Positions 16,369 through 25,318 of a DNA stretch of 64,000 nucleotides are shown here, piece by piece. The position numbers and the translations under genes are program-made. The notes under the pieces were generated by a model. The model did not search any database and was not told the DNA's origin. It saw nothing but the letters and a program-made list of their open reading frames with translations. How positions within the stretch are numbered: the first letter of the stretch is position 1; every line of letters begins with the position of its first letter. Source of the stretch: Streptomyces violaceusniger (GTDB lineage: Bacteria; Actinomycetota; Actinomycetes; Streptomycetales; Streptomycetaceae); NCBI GenBank assembly GCA_005405945.1, contig BJHW01000001.1:5642001-5706000 (forward strand), written 5' to 3'.

Positions 16369-17336
16369 CGGGCGGCTCCGATCCACAGGCGGATGTTGTC
16401 TATCAGGCGGGTGGCGCCGACCTCGGCGGCCACGGCCAGCACGGCCTCGCCCGCGTGTCCCTCGGGGATCTCGGTGAAGTCGGCGGGGTCGACCAGGGCC
16501 AGATAGTCCAGGACGAGCGGCGGCTCGAGACCCGCCGCCTCGTCGAGCACCGCCCGCGCCGCGGACCGCACCGCGGCGGGCGACGCGACCCGTATGAGCT
16601 CGTGCTCCTCGGACCCGGCCGGGCCCTCACCGGCCGCCAGCAGCCCCGCGTCGCGCCCCGCGAACAGCGCCCGGGACAGGGCCAGCGCGGTGTCCCGCTC
16701 CTGGGCGCTCAGATAGCGGTTACGGCTGGAGAGGGCGAGCCCGTCGCCCTCCCGGACGGTGGGGACGCCGACGATCTCCACGGGGAAGTTCAGGTCGCGG
16801 ACCATCCGGCGGACCAGCGACAGCTGCTGGGCGTCCTTCTCGCCGAAGAAGGCGATGTCGGGGCGGGTGAGGTGGAGCAGCTTGGCGACGACGGTGAGCA
16901 TCCCGTCGAAGTGGCCGGGGCGCGAGGCGCCCTCATAGCGCTCGCCCAGGGTCCCGGCGGTCATCCGGACGCCCGGCTCGCCGCCCGGATAGACCTCCTC
17001 GGCGGTGGGGGCGAAGACGATGTCCGCGCCCGCCGCGGCCGCGACCTTGAGGTCGGCGTCGAGGGTGCGCGGATAGCGGTCGAGGTCCTCGCCCGCGCCG
17101 AACTGCAGCGGATTGACGAAGACGGTGACGGTCACCAGGCCCTTGGCGCCCACCCGGGCGCGGGCGGCGCGGATGAGCGAGGCGTGCCCGTCGTGCAGCG
17201 CGCCCATGGTCATCACGACGGCCGTGCGCCCCGGCACGGCGAAGTGGGCGAGCGCCGCGTCCAGCTCCGGGCGATGACGGAACAGCTCCACATCCGGCTC
17301 CCCAGGAAGCGCCTTGGTCCACAGCTTCGGGCTCAT
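16365..17336 (-). CDS. panC: Pantoate--beta-alanine ligase (pantothenate synthetase)
   Basis: A 323-residue PanC joining pantoate and beta-alanine with ATP via pantoyl-adenylate. The nucleotidyltransferase HIGH-type motif is MTMGALHDGHASLIRAAR (~42-59), FVNPLQFGAGEDLDRYP follows, then FFGEKDAQQL and the KMSKS-like SSRNRYLS. The N-terminus to residue ~30 is variable. Start and stop overlap the neighbouring genes by four bases (ATGA), giving tight translational coupling with the DUF2520 gene upstream and nadB downstream. panB and panD are not in the window. Confidence 0.97.
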   Translation of the reverse strand: MSPKLWTKALPGEPDVELFRHRPELDAALAHFAVPGRTAVVMTMGALHDGHASLIRAARARVGAKGLVTVTVFVNPLQFGAGEDLDRYPRTLDADLKVAAAAGADIVFAPTAEEVYPGGEPGVRMTAGTLGERYEGASRPGHFDGMLTVVAKLLHLTRPDIAFFGEKDAQQLSLVRRMVRDLNFPVEIVGVPTVREGDGLALSSRNRYLSAQERDTALALSRALFAGRDAGLLAAGEGPAGSEEHELIRVASPAAVRSAARAVLDEAAGLEPPLVLDYLALVDPADFTEIPEGHAGEAVLAVAAEVGATRLIDNIRLWIGAAR

Positions 17337-18267
17337 CCCTCACTACCTCCCCGGCCCCGCGCGTCGGTCACGTCCGAGAGCACGCCCAGCAGGTCCTCGG
17401 CGAGCTCCGGCTTGAGCAGGCCGTGCGCGAGAGCCCGGTCCGCGGTCGTACGGGCCATGGCCAGATAGCCGGCGACGGCATGCGGGGCGTGCCGCCGCAA
17501 CTCGGCGACATGGGCGGCGACCGTGCCCGCGTCGCCGCGCGCGACCGGACCGGTGAGCGCGGCGTCGCCGCTGCGCAGCGCGTTGTCCAGCGCGGCGCCG
17601 AGGAGGGGGCCGAGCATCCGGTCGGGGCCTCGACCCCGGACGCGCGCAGCAGCTCCAGGGACTGGGCGACCAGCGTGGTGAGGTGGTTGGCGCCGATGGC
17701 GAGGGCGGCGTGATAGAGCGGACGGGACTCCTCCGCGATCCACTCGGGCTCCCCGCCCATCTCGATGACCAGCGCCTCGGCCGCCAGCCGCAGCTCCTCG
17801 GGCGCGGTGACGCCGAAGGAGCAGCCGGCCAGCCGCTGGACGTCCACCGAGGTGCCGGTGAAGGTCATGACGGGGTGCAGCGCGAGCGGCAGCGCACCGG
17901 CCCGCAGCGCGGGCTCCAGCACGCTGACGCCGTAGCGCCCGGAGGTGTGCACCAGCAGCTGGCCGGGGCGCACCGCGCCGGTCTCGGCGAGGCCGGCGAC
18001 CAGCTCGGGCAGCGCGTCGTCGGGGACGGTGAGCAGCACCAGCTCGGCCCGCGCCAGCACCTCGGAGGGCGGCACGACGGGGACTTCGGGAAGCAGGGCG
18101 GCGGCCCGGCGCACGGAGGCGTCGGAGACACCGGACGCGGCGACCGGGCGGTGCCCGGCCAGCCTCAGCGAGGCGGCGAGGGCCGGGCCGACGCGGCCAG
18201 CGCCGACGACCCCGACGGTGAGCCGGGCAGGTCGGTCCTGCGGCTCAGGCAGTGGTTGAGCGTTCAC
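17333..18267 (-). CDS. Rossmann-fold DUF2520 protein (6PGDH / ketopantoate-reductase-like), apparent frameshift
   Basis: An NAD(P)-binding N-terminal domain (LTVGVVGAGRVGPALAASL, VLLTVPDDALPELV) is followed by a DUF2520 helical domain (LYHAALAIGANHLTTLVAQS, then MLGPLLGAALDNALRSGDAAL). The two halves are in different frames, broken at the CCCC (minus) run 17624-17627; a fifth C restores ASGVEAPDRMLGPLL. The stop overlaps panC by four bases. Similar proteins sit beside panC in mycobacteria too. Fold and position suggest a reductase related to pantoate supply, for example ketopantoate reductase, but activity has not been shown for this family as far as I know. Confidence 0.85.
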
Positions 18268-18413
18268 GCGGCAACGGCCTTCCGTTCCAGTCCTCAGGGG
18301 GTACCGGACGATTCCCCGCCATGCTACGCGAGTGTTTCCGGGGGTTTGGCCGCACGCCCGGGCCTGTGGACAACTCTGTGGTCCGATGGACAGGCGTGCG
18401 ACATGATCAGCCC

Positions 18414-19643
18414 ATGGCGGACGGGACGGACGAGGCAGACGAGGCAGACGAGATGGACGGCACGGGCGGCGGGACGGAGCGGGCCGCGCGGGCGCGCCGC
18501 CTCGCGGCCTGGCACGGCGCCGAACGAACGCTCGCCCGCGGGCCCGCGGAGGTGCGGATCGCCGAGCGGCTGGCCGCCCTCACGACCGCCCTTGACGCCG
18601 ACACCGCGCCGTACGACGGGGACGGCTGGGTGGACATCTACGGCGACGGCATCGTCGAGGAGCTCGAGCGGCGGGTCGCCGAACTGCTCGGCATGGAGGC
18701 CGCGGCGTTCTTCCCCACCGGCACCATGGCGCAGCAGGTCGCGCTGCGCTGCTGGGCGGGGCGCACCGGCAGTCCGGTGGTGGCGCTGCACCCGCTGGCC
18801 CATCTGGACATGCACGAGCGGGACGCGTATCTGACGGTCAGCGGGCTGCGCGCGGTGCGTCCGACGAGCGAGCCGCGGCCGCCCACGGCCGAGGAGATCC
18901 GGGGCCTGGACGAGCCGTTCGGCACCCTCGCCCTCGAACTCCCGCTGCGCGACGCCGGATTCGTGCTGCCCGAGTGGGACGAGCTGGTCGCGGCCGTGGA
19001 GGCGGCCCGGGAGCGGGACGCGGTGGTGCACTTCGACGGGGCGCGGCTGTGGGAGTGCACGGCGCACTTCGGCCGGGAGCTGCCGGAGATCGCCGCCTTG
19101 GCGGACTCCGTCTACGTGTCGTTCTACAAGTCGCTCGGCGGCCTCTCGGGAGCGGCGCTGGCCGGACCCGAGACCCTGGTGACCGAGGCCAGGGCGTGGC
19201 GCCACCGGTACGGCGGGCAGCTCTTCCAGCAGTGGCCGGCGGCGCTGGCCGCGCTGGACGGCCTGGACCGCGAGCTGCCGAGGCTGCCGTCGTACGTGGC
19301 GCACGCGCGGGTCGTGGCCAAGGCGCTGCGGACGGCGTTCACGGCCGCGGGGGTGGGCTGGTCCCGGGTGCACCCGGAGGTGCCGCACACCCACCAGTTC
19401 CAGGTGTGGCTGCCGTATCCGGCGGCGGTGCTGGACGAGGCGGGGGTGCGGCTGGCGGAGGAGACCCGGACGGTGCTGTTCCGTCGCTGGCGGGAGCCGG
19501 GGCCGCCCGGTCTGGCCATGACGGAGCTGACGGTCGCCTCATCCGCACTCGAGTGGACGGCCGACGACGTCACGGCCGCGGCCGACGCCTTCCTCGCCCG
19601 GGTCCGGGAGCTCACGGAGGTCCGGGGACTCACGGAGGGCTGA
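18414..19643 (+). CDS. Threonine aldolase / beta-eliminating lyase family PLP enzyme
   Basis: A fold-type I PLP enzyme of about 409 residues. The typical aldolase blocks are GDGIVEELERRVAELLGMEAA, FFPTGTMAQQVALR, VVHFDGARLWE (Asp binding the PLP ring) and VYVSFYKSLGGLSGAAL with the Schiff-base lysine. It probably cleaves threonine or allo-threonine to glycine and acetaldehyde; substrate is inferred. I use the ATG at 18414; the frame reaches back to 18252, overlapping the DUF2520 start, with no conservation. An acidic/glycine-rich stretch of about 25 residues (DEADEADEMDGTGGG) precedes the domain. It is divergent from the NAD/CoA operon. Confidence 0.88.
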   Translation: MADGTDEADEADEMDGTGGGTERAARARRLAAWHGAERTLARGPAEVRIAERLAALTTALDADTAPYDGDGWVDIYGDGIVEELERRVAELLGMEAAAFFPTGTMAQQVALRCWAGRTGSPVVALHPLAHLDMHERDAYLTVSGLRAVRPTSEPRPPTAEEIRGLDEPFGTLALELPLRDAGFVLPEWDELVAAVEAARERDAVVHFDGARLWECTAHFGRELPEIAALADSVYVSFYKSLGGLSGAALAGPETLVTEARAWRHRYGGQLFQQWPAALAALDGLDRELPRLPSYVAHARVVAKALRTAFTAAGVGWSRVHPEVPHTHQFQVWLPYPAAVLDEAGVRLAEETRTVLFRRWREPGPPGLAMTELTVASSALEWTADDVTAAADAFLARVRELTEVRGLTEG

Positions 19644-19877
19644 GCGGCGCCGCGCGAACACCTCCCCGACCGCCCTTACGGCGCGCACGGCGTCCATAAG
19701 GCCGCCATGACGGCCGCGGCGGCGGACCGGGCGCCCGGCCATCACGGCCCGGAAGTCGCGGTACTCCCGCAGCTCCCGCAGGGTGCGCCAGTCGTGCGGG
19801 CCCGGTGCGGGCGGGGCGTGCTCTCCGCGCTGGGCGGCCCGGTACAGATCGAGTGCGTACTGCTCGGTGAGGGACAT
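19539..19877 (-). CDS. Small hypothetical protein
   Basis: The start MSLTEQYALDLYRAAQRGE and the following HDWRTLRELREYRDFRAVMAGRP look like a genuine short Streptomyces protein. The C-terminal half is arginine-rich and overlaps the end of the convergent aldolase gene by 105 bases, so the true 3' end may lie in another frame if a base is missing. I recognise no domain. Confidence is for the presence of a gene, not for its exact end. Confidence 0.5.
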   Translation of the reverse strand: MSLTEQYALDLYRAAQRGEHAPPAPGPHDWRTLRELREYRDFRAVMAGRPVRRRGRHGGLMDAVRAVRAVGEVFARRRSALRESPDLRELPDPGEEGVGRGRDVVGRPLECG

Positions 19878-19976
19878 GGCTCGACGGTCCGCCCGGCCCC
19901 TGGCGCCGGTCACGCCGTTTGACGATCGGCGTCAAACGAGGGCGGCGCCGGGTCCGGGCTCCCGCACCATGGGTTC

Positions 19977-21058
19977 ATGGCCAATGTCATCGACATCGCC
20001 GGGCTGCCGCCCGAGCGCATCGTCTTCAGCCCGTCCCCGCTCGCCGAGCTGGGCGCCGCGCTCCATGTGCTGTCCGAGCCCGGCCACCACCCCGGGCTGC
20101 ACGGCTGGGCCACCGCCACCGCCTCGGCGCTCAAGCCGGACCTCGCGGACCGGCTCTGCGAGGCGGACTTCCTGTGGCGCACCGCCCGCTCCGACCTGCT
20201 GCTCCCGGCCGCCCCCGGGGCGACGCTCGCCGAGGAGCTGGATGCCCTGGACCGGATCGACGACGAGACGTTCGTGGCGGCCGCCTTCGAGATCGCCTGC
20301 TCCCCCTCGTACACCCGGCACACCCCCTCGCCGCTGGTCGACGCGGACGAGCGGGCCCGGGTCCGCGAGATGGCCGCCGCCCGGGGGCCGCGGCAGGCGG
20401 ACTTCACCGACCGCATGCTGGAGGACCCGGACGGGCTGCGGGTCTGGCTGCGGCGGCTGCTGGAGGACTGCGACCAGGCGTTCTTCGCCGACACCTGGCG
20501 GCGGACGCGGATCCAGCTGGCCGCCGACGCCCGCCACAAGGCGGAGCTGCTGCGGCACAAGGGGCTCGCGGAGGCGCTGGCGTCGACCTCGGCCGCGCTG
20601 TCGCTGTCCGAGGACGGGCACAGCATCGTGGTCGACAAGCTGGCGGGCGGCCGTACGACGGCGGTCGGCGACGGCATCACCTTCATCCCGACCGCCTTCG
20701 GCTGGCCGCATCTCGTCGTCCTCCACGCCCCCGGCTGGCGCCCGGTGATCCAGTACCCGGTCGCCACGCCCGAGCTGCCCCGCCCGCCGCCCTGGAGCTC
20801 GTCCAGCGCCGCCTCGAGGCCCTGGCCCACCCGATGCGGATGCGGCTGTGCCGCACCCTGGCCCGCGGCCCGCACACCACCGGTGAGCTCTCCGAGTCGT
20901 ACGGCATCACGCCCCCGGAGGTCTCCCGCCACATCGCCGTGCTGAAGAAGGCCGGTCTGCTCACCACCCGCCGCCGCGGCCGCTATGTGCTGCACCAGCT
21001 CGACCTGCCGTCGGTGGCCCGGCTGGGCAGCGACTTCCTGGAGAGCGTTCTGCGGTAG
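19977..21058 (+). CDS. ArsR-type regulator with large N-terminal DUF5937 domain, apparent frameshift
   Basis: About 360 residues. The N-terminal part (residues 1-~265; FSPSPLAELGAALHVLSEPG, FIPTAFGWPHLVVL) resembles the DUF5937 sensor region, and the C-terminal ~90 residues are an ArsR winged helix (LEALAHPMRMRLCRTLARGP, SYGITPPEVSRHIAVLKKAG). The halves are in different frames. The break is at CCCC 20778-20781; a fifth C gives ELPPPAALELVQRR. It precedes a second, smaller ArsR regulator by 72 bases. The ligand is unknown. Confidence 0.8.
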
Positions 21059-21130
21059 GGGGCCGACCCCGCCTAAAATGTCCACCGCACGGTGAACGCG
21101 GTCGGAACGGCGAGCGGCGGAGGAGCGGCG

Positions 21131-21466
21131 ATGAGCAACCGAAGCCACCGGTCCGCACCGCACCACACCCACCCCGACGACGTCCCCGTGCGGACCGCGC
21201 TCGCGGCGCTCGCCGACCCCGTGCGGCTCCAACTGGTCCGCGAGCTCGCCACGGCGGCCGACTGGGAGCACACCTGCGGCACCTTCGACGTCCCCGTGGG
21301 CAAGGCGGCCCTCAGCCACCACTTCTCGGTGCTGCGCGCGGCCGGGCTGATCGAGCAGCGCGACCTGGGCCCCAAGCGGGTCAACCGGCTGCGCCGCCCC
21401 GAGTTCGACCGGCGCTTCCCCGGACTGCTCGACCTGGTGCTCCGCGAGCGGCCGTACGAGCCATAA
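21131..21466 (+). CDS. ArsR-family transcriptional regulator
   Basis: A 111-residue winged-helix repressor: RTALAALADPVRLQLVRELA, then VGKAALSHHFSVLRAAGLIEQ and RLRRPEFDRRFPGLLDLV. No cysteine pairs typical of metal-sensing ArsR proteins are visible except a single CGTF, so the signal is unknown. The ATG at 21131 follows GGAGGAGCGGCG. It is cotranscribed with or independent of the upstream DUF5937 regulator; no obvious target gene adjoins, since the next gene is convergent. Confidence 0.85.
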   Translation: MSNRSHRSAPHHTHPDDVPVRTALAALADPVRLQLVRELATAADWEHTCGTFDVPVGKAALSHHFSVLRAAGLIEQRDLGPKRVNRLRRPEFDRRFPGLLDLVLRERPYEP

Positions 21467-21536
21467 GGACGCCGTGCCAACCGTAAGGACGCCGCCTCAA
21501 CGGTAAGGCCGTCGCCTCAACCGTAAGGCCGTCGCC

Positions 21537-22232
21537 TCAGCGGGCCGGTCCGGTCGACCTCCCCGCCCGGACCAGCCCGGTCTCGTAGGCCATCACCACC
21601 ACCTGCACCCGGTCCCGCAGCTCCAACTTGGTGAGGATGCGGCCGACATGGGTCTTCACGGTCGCCTCGGACAGCACCAGCCGCGCCGCGATCTCGCCGT
21701 TCGACAGCCCCTGTGCGACCAGCAGCACCACCTCGCGCTCCCGGTCGGTGAGCCGGTCCAGCTCCGGACGGGCCCGGCCCCTGGGGCCACCGGCTCCGCC
21801 GCCCGGCAGCATCGGCGCGAACCGGTCCAGCAGCCGGCGCGTCGTGCTGGGCGCGACCACCGCGTCGCCGCTGTGCACCGCGCGGATCGCCGCGAGCAGC
21901 TCGCCCGGCGGCACGTCCTTGAGCATGAAGCCGCCCGCCCCGGCCTTGAGCGCGGAGAAGGCGTACTCGTCCAGGTCGAACGTGGTCAGGATGATGACCT
22001 TCGGCGCCCCGTCCCGCTCACATATCCGCCGGGTCGCCTCCACCCCGTCCAGCTTGGGCATCCGGACGTCCATGAGGACGACGTCCACCTCCGTGGAGCG
22101 CAGCACCTGGAGCGCCTCCACCCCGTCGCCCGCCTCGGCGACGACCTCCATATCGGGCTGGGCCGCGAGCACCATCCGGAAGCCGGTGCGCAGCAGCACT
22201 TGGTCATCGACGAGCATGACGCGGATCGACAT
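21537..22232 (-). CDS. NarL/FixJ-family response regulator
   Basis: A 231-residue two-component regulator. The receiver has the acidic pocket VMLVDDQVLLRTG, the phospho-acceptor Asp in VDVVLMDVRMPKLDG, and IILTTFDLDEYAF. The C-terminal LuxR-type helix-turn-helix is LTDREREVVLLVAQGLSNGE with SEATVKTHVGRILTKL. The ATG at 22232 follows AAGGGA; an upstream extension to 22277 is possible. It lies 57 bases after the histidine kinase and is its cognate partner. Confidence 0.95.
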   Translation of the reverse strand: MSIRVMLVDDQVLLRTGFRMVLAAQPDMEVVAEAGDGVEALQVLRSTEVDVVLMDVRMPKLDGVEATRRICERDGAPKVIILTTFDLDEYAFSALKAGAGGFMLKDVPPGELLAAIRAVHSGDAVVAPSTTRRLLDRFAPMLPGGGAGGPRGRARPELDRLTDREREVVLLVAQGLSNGEIAARLVLSEATVKTHVGRILTKLELRDRVQVVVMAYETGLVRAGRSTGPAR

Positions 22233-22289
22233 CCCGGACGGGTCCCTTCCCTCAGGCCTGACAGCCGGCCTACGCACCTATCGGATGGC

Positions 22290-23504
22290 TCAACGAACCG
22301 GCTTCAGCGGCAGCAGCGCGCTGATCCGGAAGCCGCCGCCCGGCCGAGGGCCCGCGTCGAGCGTGCCGCCCACCATGCCGACGCGCTCCCGCATCCCGAT
22401 CAGACCATGACCGCTGCCGTCGGCGCCGCCGTCCTCGTACATCTCGTGCTGAGCGCCCCGCCCGTCGTCCTCGACCAGCAGCCCGAGCCCGTCGTCGAAG
22501 TAGGTGAGGCGGACGCTCGCGCCCACGTCCGGGCCGCCGTGCTTACGGGTGTTGGTGAGCGCTTCCTGCACGATGCGGTAGGCGGTCAGCTCGACCCCGC
22601 TGGGGAGCTGGCGCGGGCTGCCCACGACCTTGAAGTCCACCGGGAGCCCGGCGCCGCGCACCTGCTCCACGAGCTCGTCGATCTGCTCGACGTCCGGCTG
22701 CGGGACGTAAGTGTTCTCCTCGCCCGGCTCCCCGGTGCGCAACACGCCCAGCAGCCGCCGCATCTCGGCGAGCGCCTGGCGGCCGGTGCCGGAGATCGTC
22801 TCCAGCGCCTGCCGGGTCTGTTCGGGCGAGGAGTCCAGGACGTACGCGGCGCCGTCCGCCTGCACCACCATCACCGACACGTTGTGCGCCACGACGTCGT
22901 GCAGCTCCCGTGCGATCCGGGCGCGCTCGGCGGCCACCGCGACCTTCGACTGCGCCTCGCGCTCCTTCTCCAGCCGGGCGGCCCGCTCCTCCAGCTGCGC
23001 GTAGTAGGCGCGGCGGGTGCGGATCGAGTCGCCGAGCACCCAGGCCAGGACGAAGGGGATGGAGACGAAGACCGCCGAGACCACGTCCTCCCACCAGCCC
23101 TGCTGGGTGGGTTGCCAGCGGAGGGCCGCGAGGGGGGACGCGCTGATCGCCACGCCCAGCGCGAAGCGGGAGGCCGGGCGCGAGGAGCTGACCGCCACCG
23201 TGTAGACGATCACCAGCATGGCGAAGTCGGTCGGATTGGGCTTGATGTCCATGGCCATCTGGGCGAGACCGCACAGAATGGCCAGCACCAGCATCTTCTC
23301 GGGGGCGCGGCGGCGCAGCGCGATCGTCGCGCCCAGCGCCAGGGCGATCGGCACGCCCGCGATGTGGGCGTCCCGGCCCACCGACGCCTCCATCAGCCAC
23401 AGGAACCCGAAACCGACGAGGAGGACGGCCCAGAAGGTGTCCACCCCTGTCGGATGCCTGCGGAGAAATTCGTAGAGGCGCTGCACGTCACCCAGCGTAG
23501 GCAT
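22290..23504 (-). CDS. Sensor histidine kinase (HisKA_3 type)
   Basis: A 404-residue membrane kinase. Several hydrophobic segments occupy residues ~22-165 (FWAVLLVGFGFLWLMEA, GVPIALALGATIAL, FAMLVIVYTVAV, VSIPFVLAWVLGDSI), followed by a coiled linker (LEERAARLEKEREAQ), the phospho-acceptor helix ARIARELHDVVAHNVSVMVV, the N-box ALTNTRKHGG and the glycine box GHGLIGMRERVGMVGG. It signals to the response regulator immediately downstream. The membrane part has no recognisable ligand domain, so the stimulus is unknown. Confidence 0.95.
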   Translation of the reverse strand: MPTLGDVQRLYEFLRRHPTGVDTFWAVLLVGFGFLWLMEASVGRDAHIAGVPIALALGATIALRRRAPEKMLVLAILCGLAQMAMDIKPNPTDFAMLVIVYTVAVSSSRPASRFALGVAISASPLAALRWQPTQQGWWEDVVSAVFVSIPFVLAWVLGDSIRTRRAYYAQLEERAARLEKEREAQSKVAVAAERARIARELHDVVAHNVSVMVVQADGAAYVLDSSPEQTRQALETISGTGRQALAEMRRLLGVLRTGEPGEENTYVPQPDVEQIDELVEQVRGAGLPVDFKVVGSPRQLPSGVELTAYRIVQEALTNTRKHGGPDVGASVRLTYFDDGLGLLVEDDGRGAQHEMYEDGGADGSGHGLIGMRERVGMVGGTLDAGPRPGGGFRISALLPLKPVR

Positions 23505-23595
23505 CGTCAGACCCCTCCCGGGTCAGCCCGAGGGGCGATCCGCGACGTCCGGCCCTACTCCCCAAGGTGGAGACCACTCCGCATAGCGTGGCGGT

Positions 23596-24765
23596 GTGGC
23601 GAGTGAGAAGCATGAGTGGAGCGGATGGCGTACGGCGGCCGAACGCGCGCTGTACGGAACGGGCGGCTTCTTCCGGCGCCCGGAGGGCCCGGCAGGGCAC
23701 TTCCGCACGTCGGTGCATGCCTCACCGCTGTTCGCACGGGCGGTCGCGGAGCTGCTGTCCCGGGTGGACGGGGCGCTGGGGCGCCCGGCCGAGGTGGCAC
23801 TGGTGGACCTGGGCGCCGGGCGCGGCGAGCTGCTCACGCGGGTGCTCGCCCTGGCCCCCGGCCTGCCACACGGGCTGGGCCGGCGGCTGCGTCCGTACGC
23901 GGTGGAGCGGGCGGAACGGCCGGCGGGCCTGGACGGGCGGATCGCCTGGCTCGACGCCCCGCCGGAGGGGTGCACGGGGCTGCTGTTCGCCAATGAGTGG
24001 CTCGACAACGTGCCCGTGGACGTGGCCGAGACCGACGCGGACGGCGTGCCCCGCCGGGTCGAGGTGGACCTCGCCTCGCCGGACGGCACCGAGCGGCTGG
24101 GCGCCCCGGTGGACGGCGAGGACGCCGCGTGGCTGGACCGCTGGTGGCCCCTGGCAGGCGCCGAACCGGGGCTGCGCGCCGAGATCGGCCATCCGCGCGA
24201 GGCGGCCTGGGCGCGGGCCGTCGGCTCCCTGCGGGCGGGCCTCGCGGTCGCCGTCGACTACGCCCACGAACGCGCCACCCGGCCCCCGTTCGGCACCCTG
24301 ACCGGTTTCCGCGAGGGGCGCGAGGTCCGGCCCGTCCCCGACGGCACCTGCGATCTGACGGCGCATGTCGCGATGGACGCGTGCGCCGCCGCGATGGACG
24401 CGTCCGGTCCTGCGATGGGCCCGTCCGGCGCGGCGCCGACCGCGTCCAGTCCCGCGGTGGACCCGTCCGGCGCCGCGCCGACCGCGTCCAGTCCCGCGAT
24501 GGACCCGTCCGCCACCGCGATGGACCCGTCCGCCACCGCGTCCGGGCCCGGCTCCCGGCTGTTGACCCAGCGCGAGGCGCTGCACGCCCTGGGCCTCGAC
24601 GCCCGCCGTCCCCCGCTCGCCCTGGCCTCCACCGACCCCACCGCCTACGTCCGCGCCCTGAGCGCGGTGGGCGAGGCCGCGGAGCTGACCGACCCCGCGG
24701 GGCTCGGCGCCTTCACCTGGCTCCTGCACCCGGTGAACCTGCCCCAGGACGTGCTCCGGCCGTAG
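23596..24765 (+). CDS. MidA/NDUFAF7-type SAM-dependent methyltransferase
   Basis: A 389-residue methyltransferase with the MidA order: an N-terminal GGFFRRPEGPAGHFRTSVHA block, SAM motif I VALVDLGAGRGELL, FANEWLDNVPVDV and a C-terminal helical part. MidA/NDUFAF7 in mitochondria methylates an arginine of complex I subunit NDUFS2; this gene is followed by a nuoD (NDUFS2) homolog 553 bases away, supporting the same role here (inference). A disordered Ala/Ser/Pro/Asp stretch (~residues 256-316) is encoded by in-frame tandem repeats and interrupts the domain. GTG start at 23596 matches the family start. Confidence 0.85.
   Translation: MASEKHEWSGWRTAAERALYGTGGFFRRPEGPAGHFRTSVHASPLFARAVAELLSRVDGALGRPAEVALVDLGAGRGELLTRVLALAPGLPHGLGRRLRPYAVERAERPAGLDGRIAWLDAPPEGCTGLLFANEWLDNVPVDVAETDADGVPRRVEVDLASPDGTERLGAPVDGEDAAWLDRWWPLAGAEPGLRAEIGHPREAAWARAVGSLRAGLAVAVDYAHERATRPPFGTLTGFREGREVRPVPDGTCDLTAHVAMDACAAAMDASGPAMGPSGAAPTASSPAVDPSGAAPTASSPAMDPSATAMDPSATASGPGSRLLTQREALHALGLDARRPPLALASTDPTAYVRALSAVGEAAELTDPAGLGAFTWLLHPVNLPQDVLRP
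24421..24540 (+). repeat. In-frame 42-bp and 21-bp tandem repeats in the MidA-type gene
   Basis: Two 42-bp units (24421-24462, 24463-24504) differ at only a few positions and are followed by a 21-bp unit (24505-24525) and most of another. All lengths are multiples of three, giving PSGAAPTASSPAVD then PSATAMD repeats. It is a recent slippage expansion inside a loop of the methyltransferase. Confidence 0.9.
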
Positions 24766-24768
24766 GGG

Positions 24769-24862
24769 GTGTCCGGCGAAGCTTGGCGCCTGCGGCGGGC
24801 TGCTTTCCCCTCTCCGCCCCTTCCCACAACTGGGGCTCCGCCCCAGACCCCGGCCCCTGCCA
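24769..24862 (+). repeat. Dispersed intergenic element, copy A
   Basis: After the MidA-type gene, GTCCGGCGAAG, then CTGCGGCGGGCTG, TTTCCCCTCTCCGCCCC and TTCCCACAACTGGGGC appear in this order. A hairpin CTGGGGC-TCC-GCCCCAG spans 24830-24846. A matching element in opposite orientation lies at 49615-49735. It probably acts as a transcription terminator for the upstream gene. Confidence 0.65.
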
Positions 24863-24875
24863 CGCAGCGCATCGG

Positions 24876-25222
24876 TACGCGGCTCCGCCACCGGACGCGA
24901 CACCACCCCGGGCGCGACTCCACCGCCAGGCGCGACTCCACCGCCAAGCACGGCTCCACCACCACCGGACGCGACACCACCCCGGACGGGACACCACCGC
25001 CAGGCGCGACTCCACCACCCCCGGACGCGACACCACCCCGGACGGGACACCACCGCCAGGCGCGACTCCACCGCCACCGGACGCGACACCACCCCCGGAC
25101 GCGACACCACCGCCAGGCGCGACTCCACCGCCACCGGACGCGGCACTACCCCCGGACGGGGCACCGCCGCCGGGCGCGGCACTACCCCCGGGCGGGGCAC
25201 CGCCGCCGGGCCCCGGGTCCAG
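24876..25222. repeat. Degenerate tandem repeat array between the MidA-type gene and nuoD2
   Basis: About 350 bases of repeated CGGACGCGACACCACC, CGGGACACCACCGCCAGG and CGCGACTCCACCGCC words in variable order, shifting to GGCGCGGCACTACCCCCG toward the right. Unit lengths are around 15-27 bases. It keeps several frames open by composition, but none has a start, ribosome site or family likeness, so I treat the whole gap 24766-25318 as non-coding. Confidence 0.8.
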
Positions 25223-25265
25223 GGGCGGAGTCCCTGGTACGGGAAGGGGCGGGTAGGGGAAAGCG

Positions 25266-25290
25266 TCGATATGCGGCTCCGCCGCGTGGC
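25266..25290 (+). repeat. 25-bp dispersed repeat, copy 1
   Basis: Identical over 25 bases to 31786-31810. It starts GTCGATATGCGG and contains the hairpin GCGGC-TCC-GCCGC. It lies about 30 bases before the nuoD2 start. Part of an intergenic repeat family (see 31756-31810). Confidence 0.85.
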
Positions 25291-25318
25291 CCGCCGGGCA
25301 GCTGAGAGACTGGTACGC

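Noticed and set aside
24876..25256. Proline-rich repeat protein in the midA-nuoD2 gap
   Set aside because: Openness is due to composition; the frame is a tail of an out-of-frame midA shadow and has no start or ribosome site of its own.
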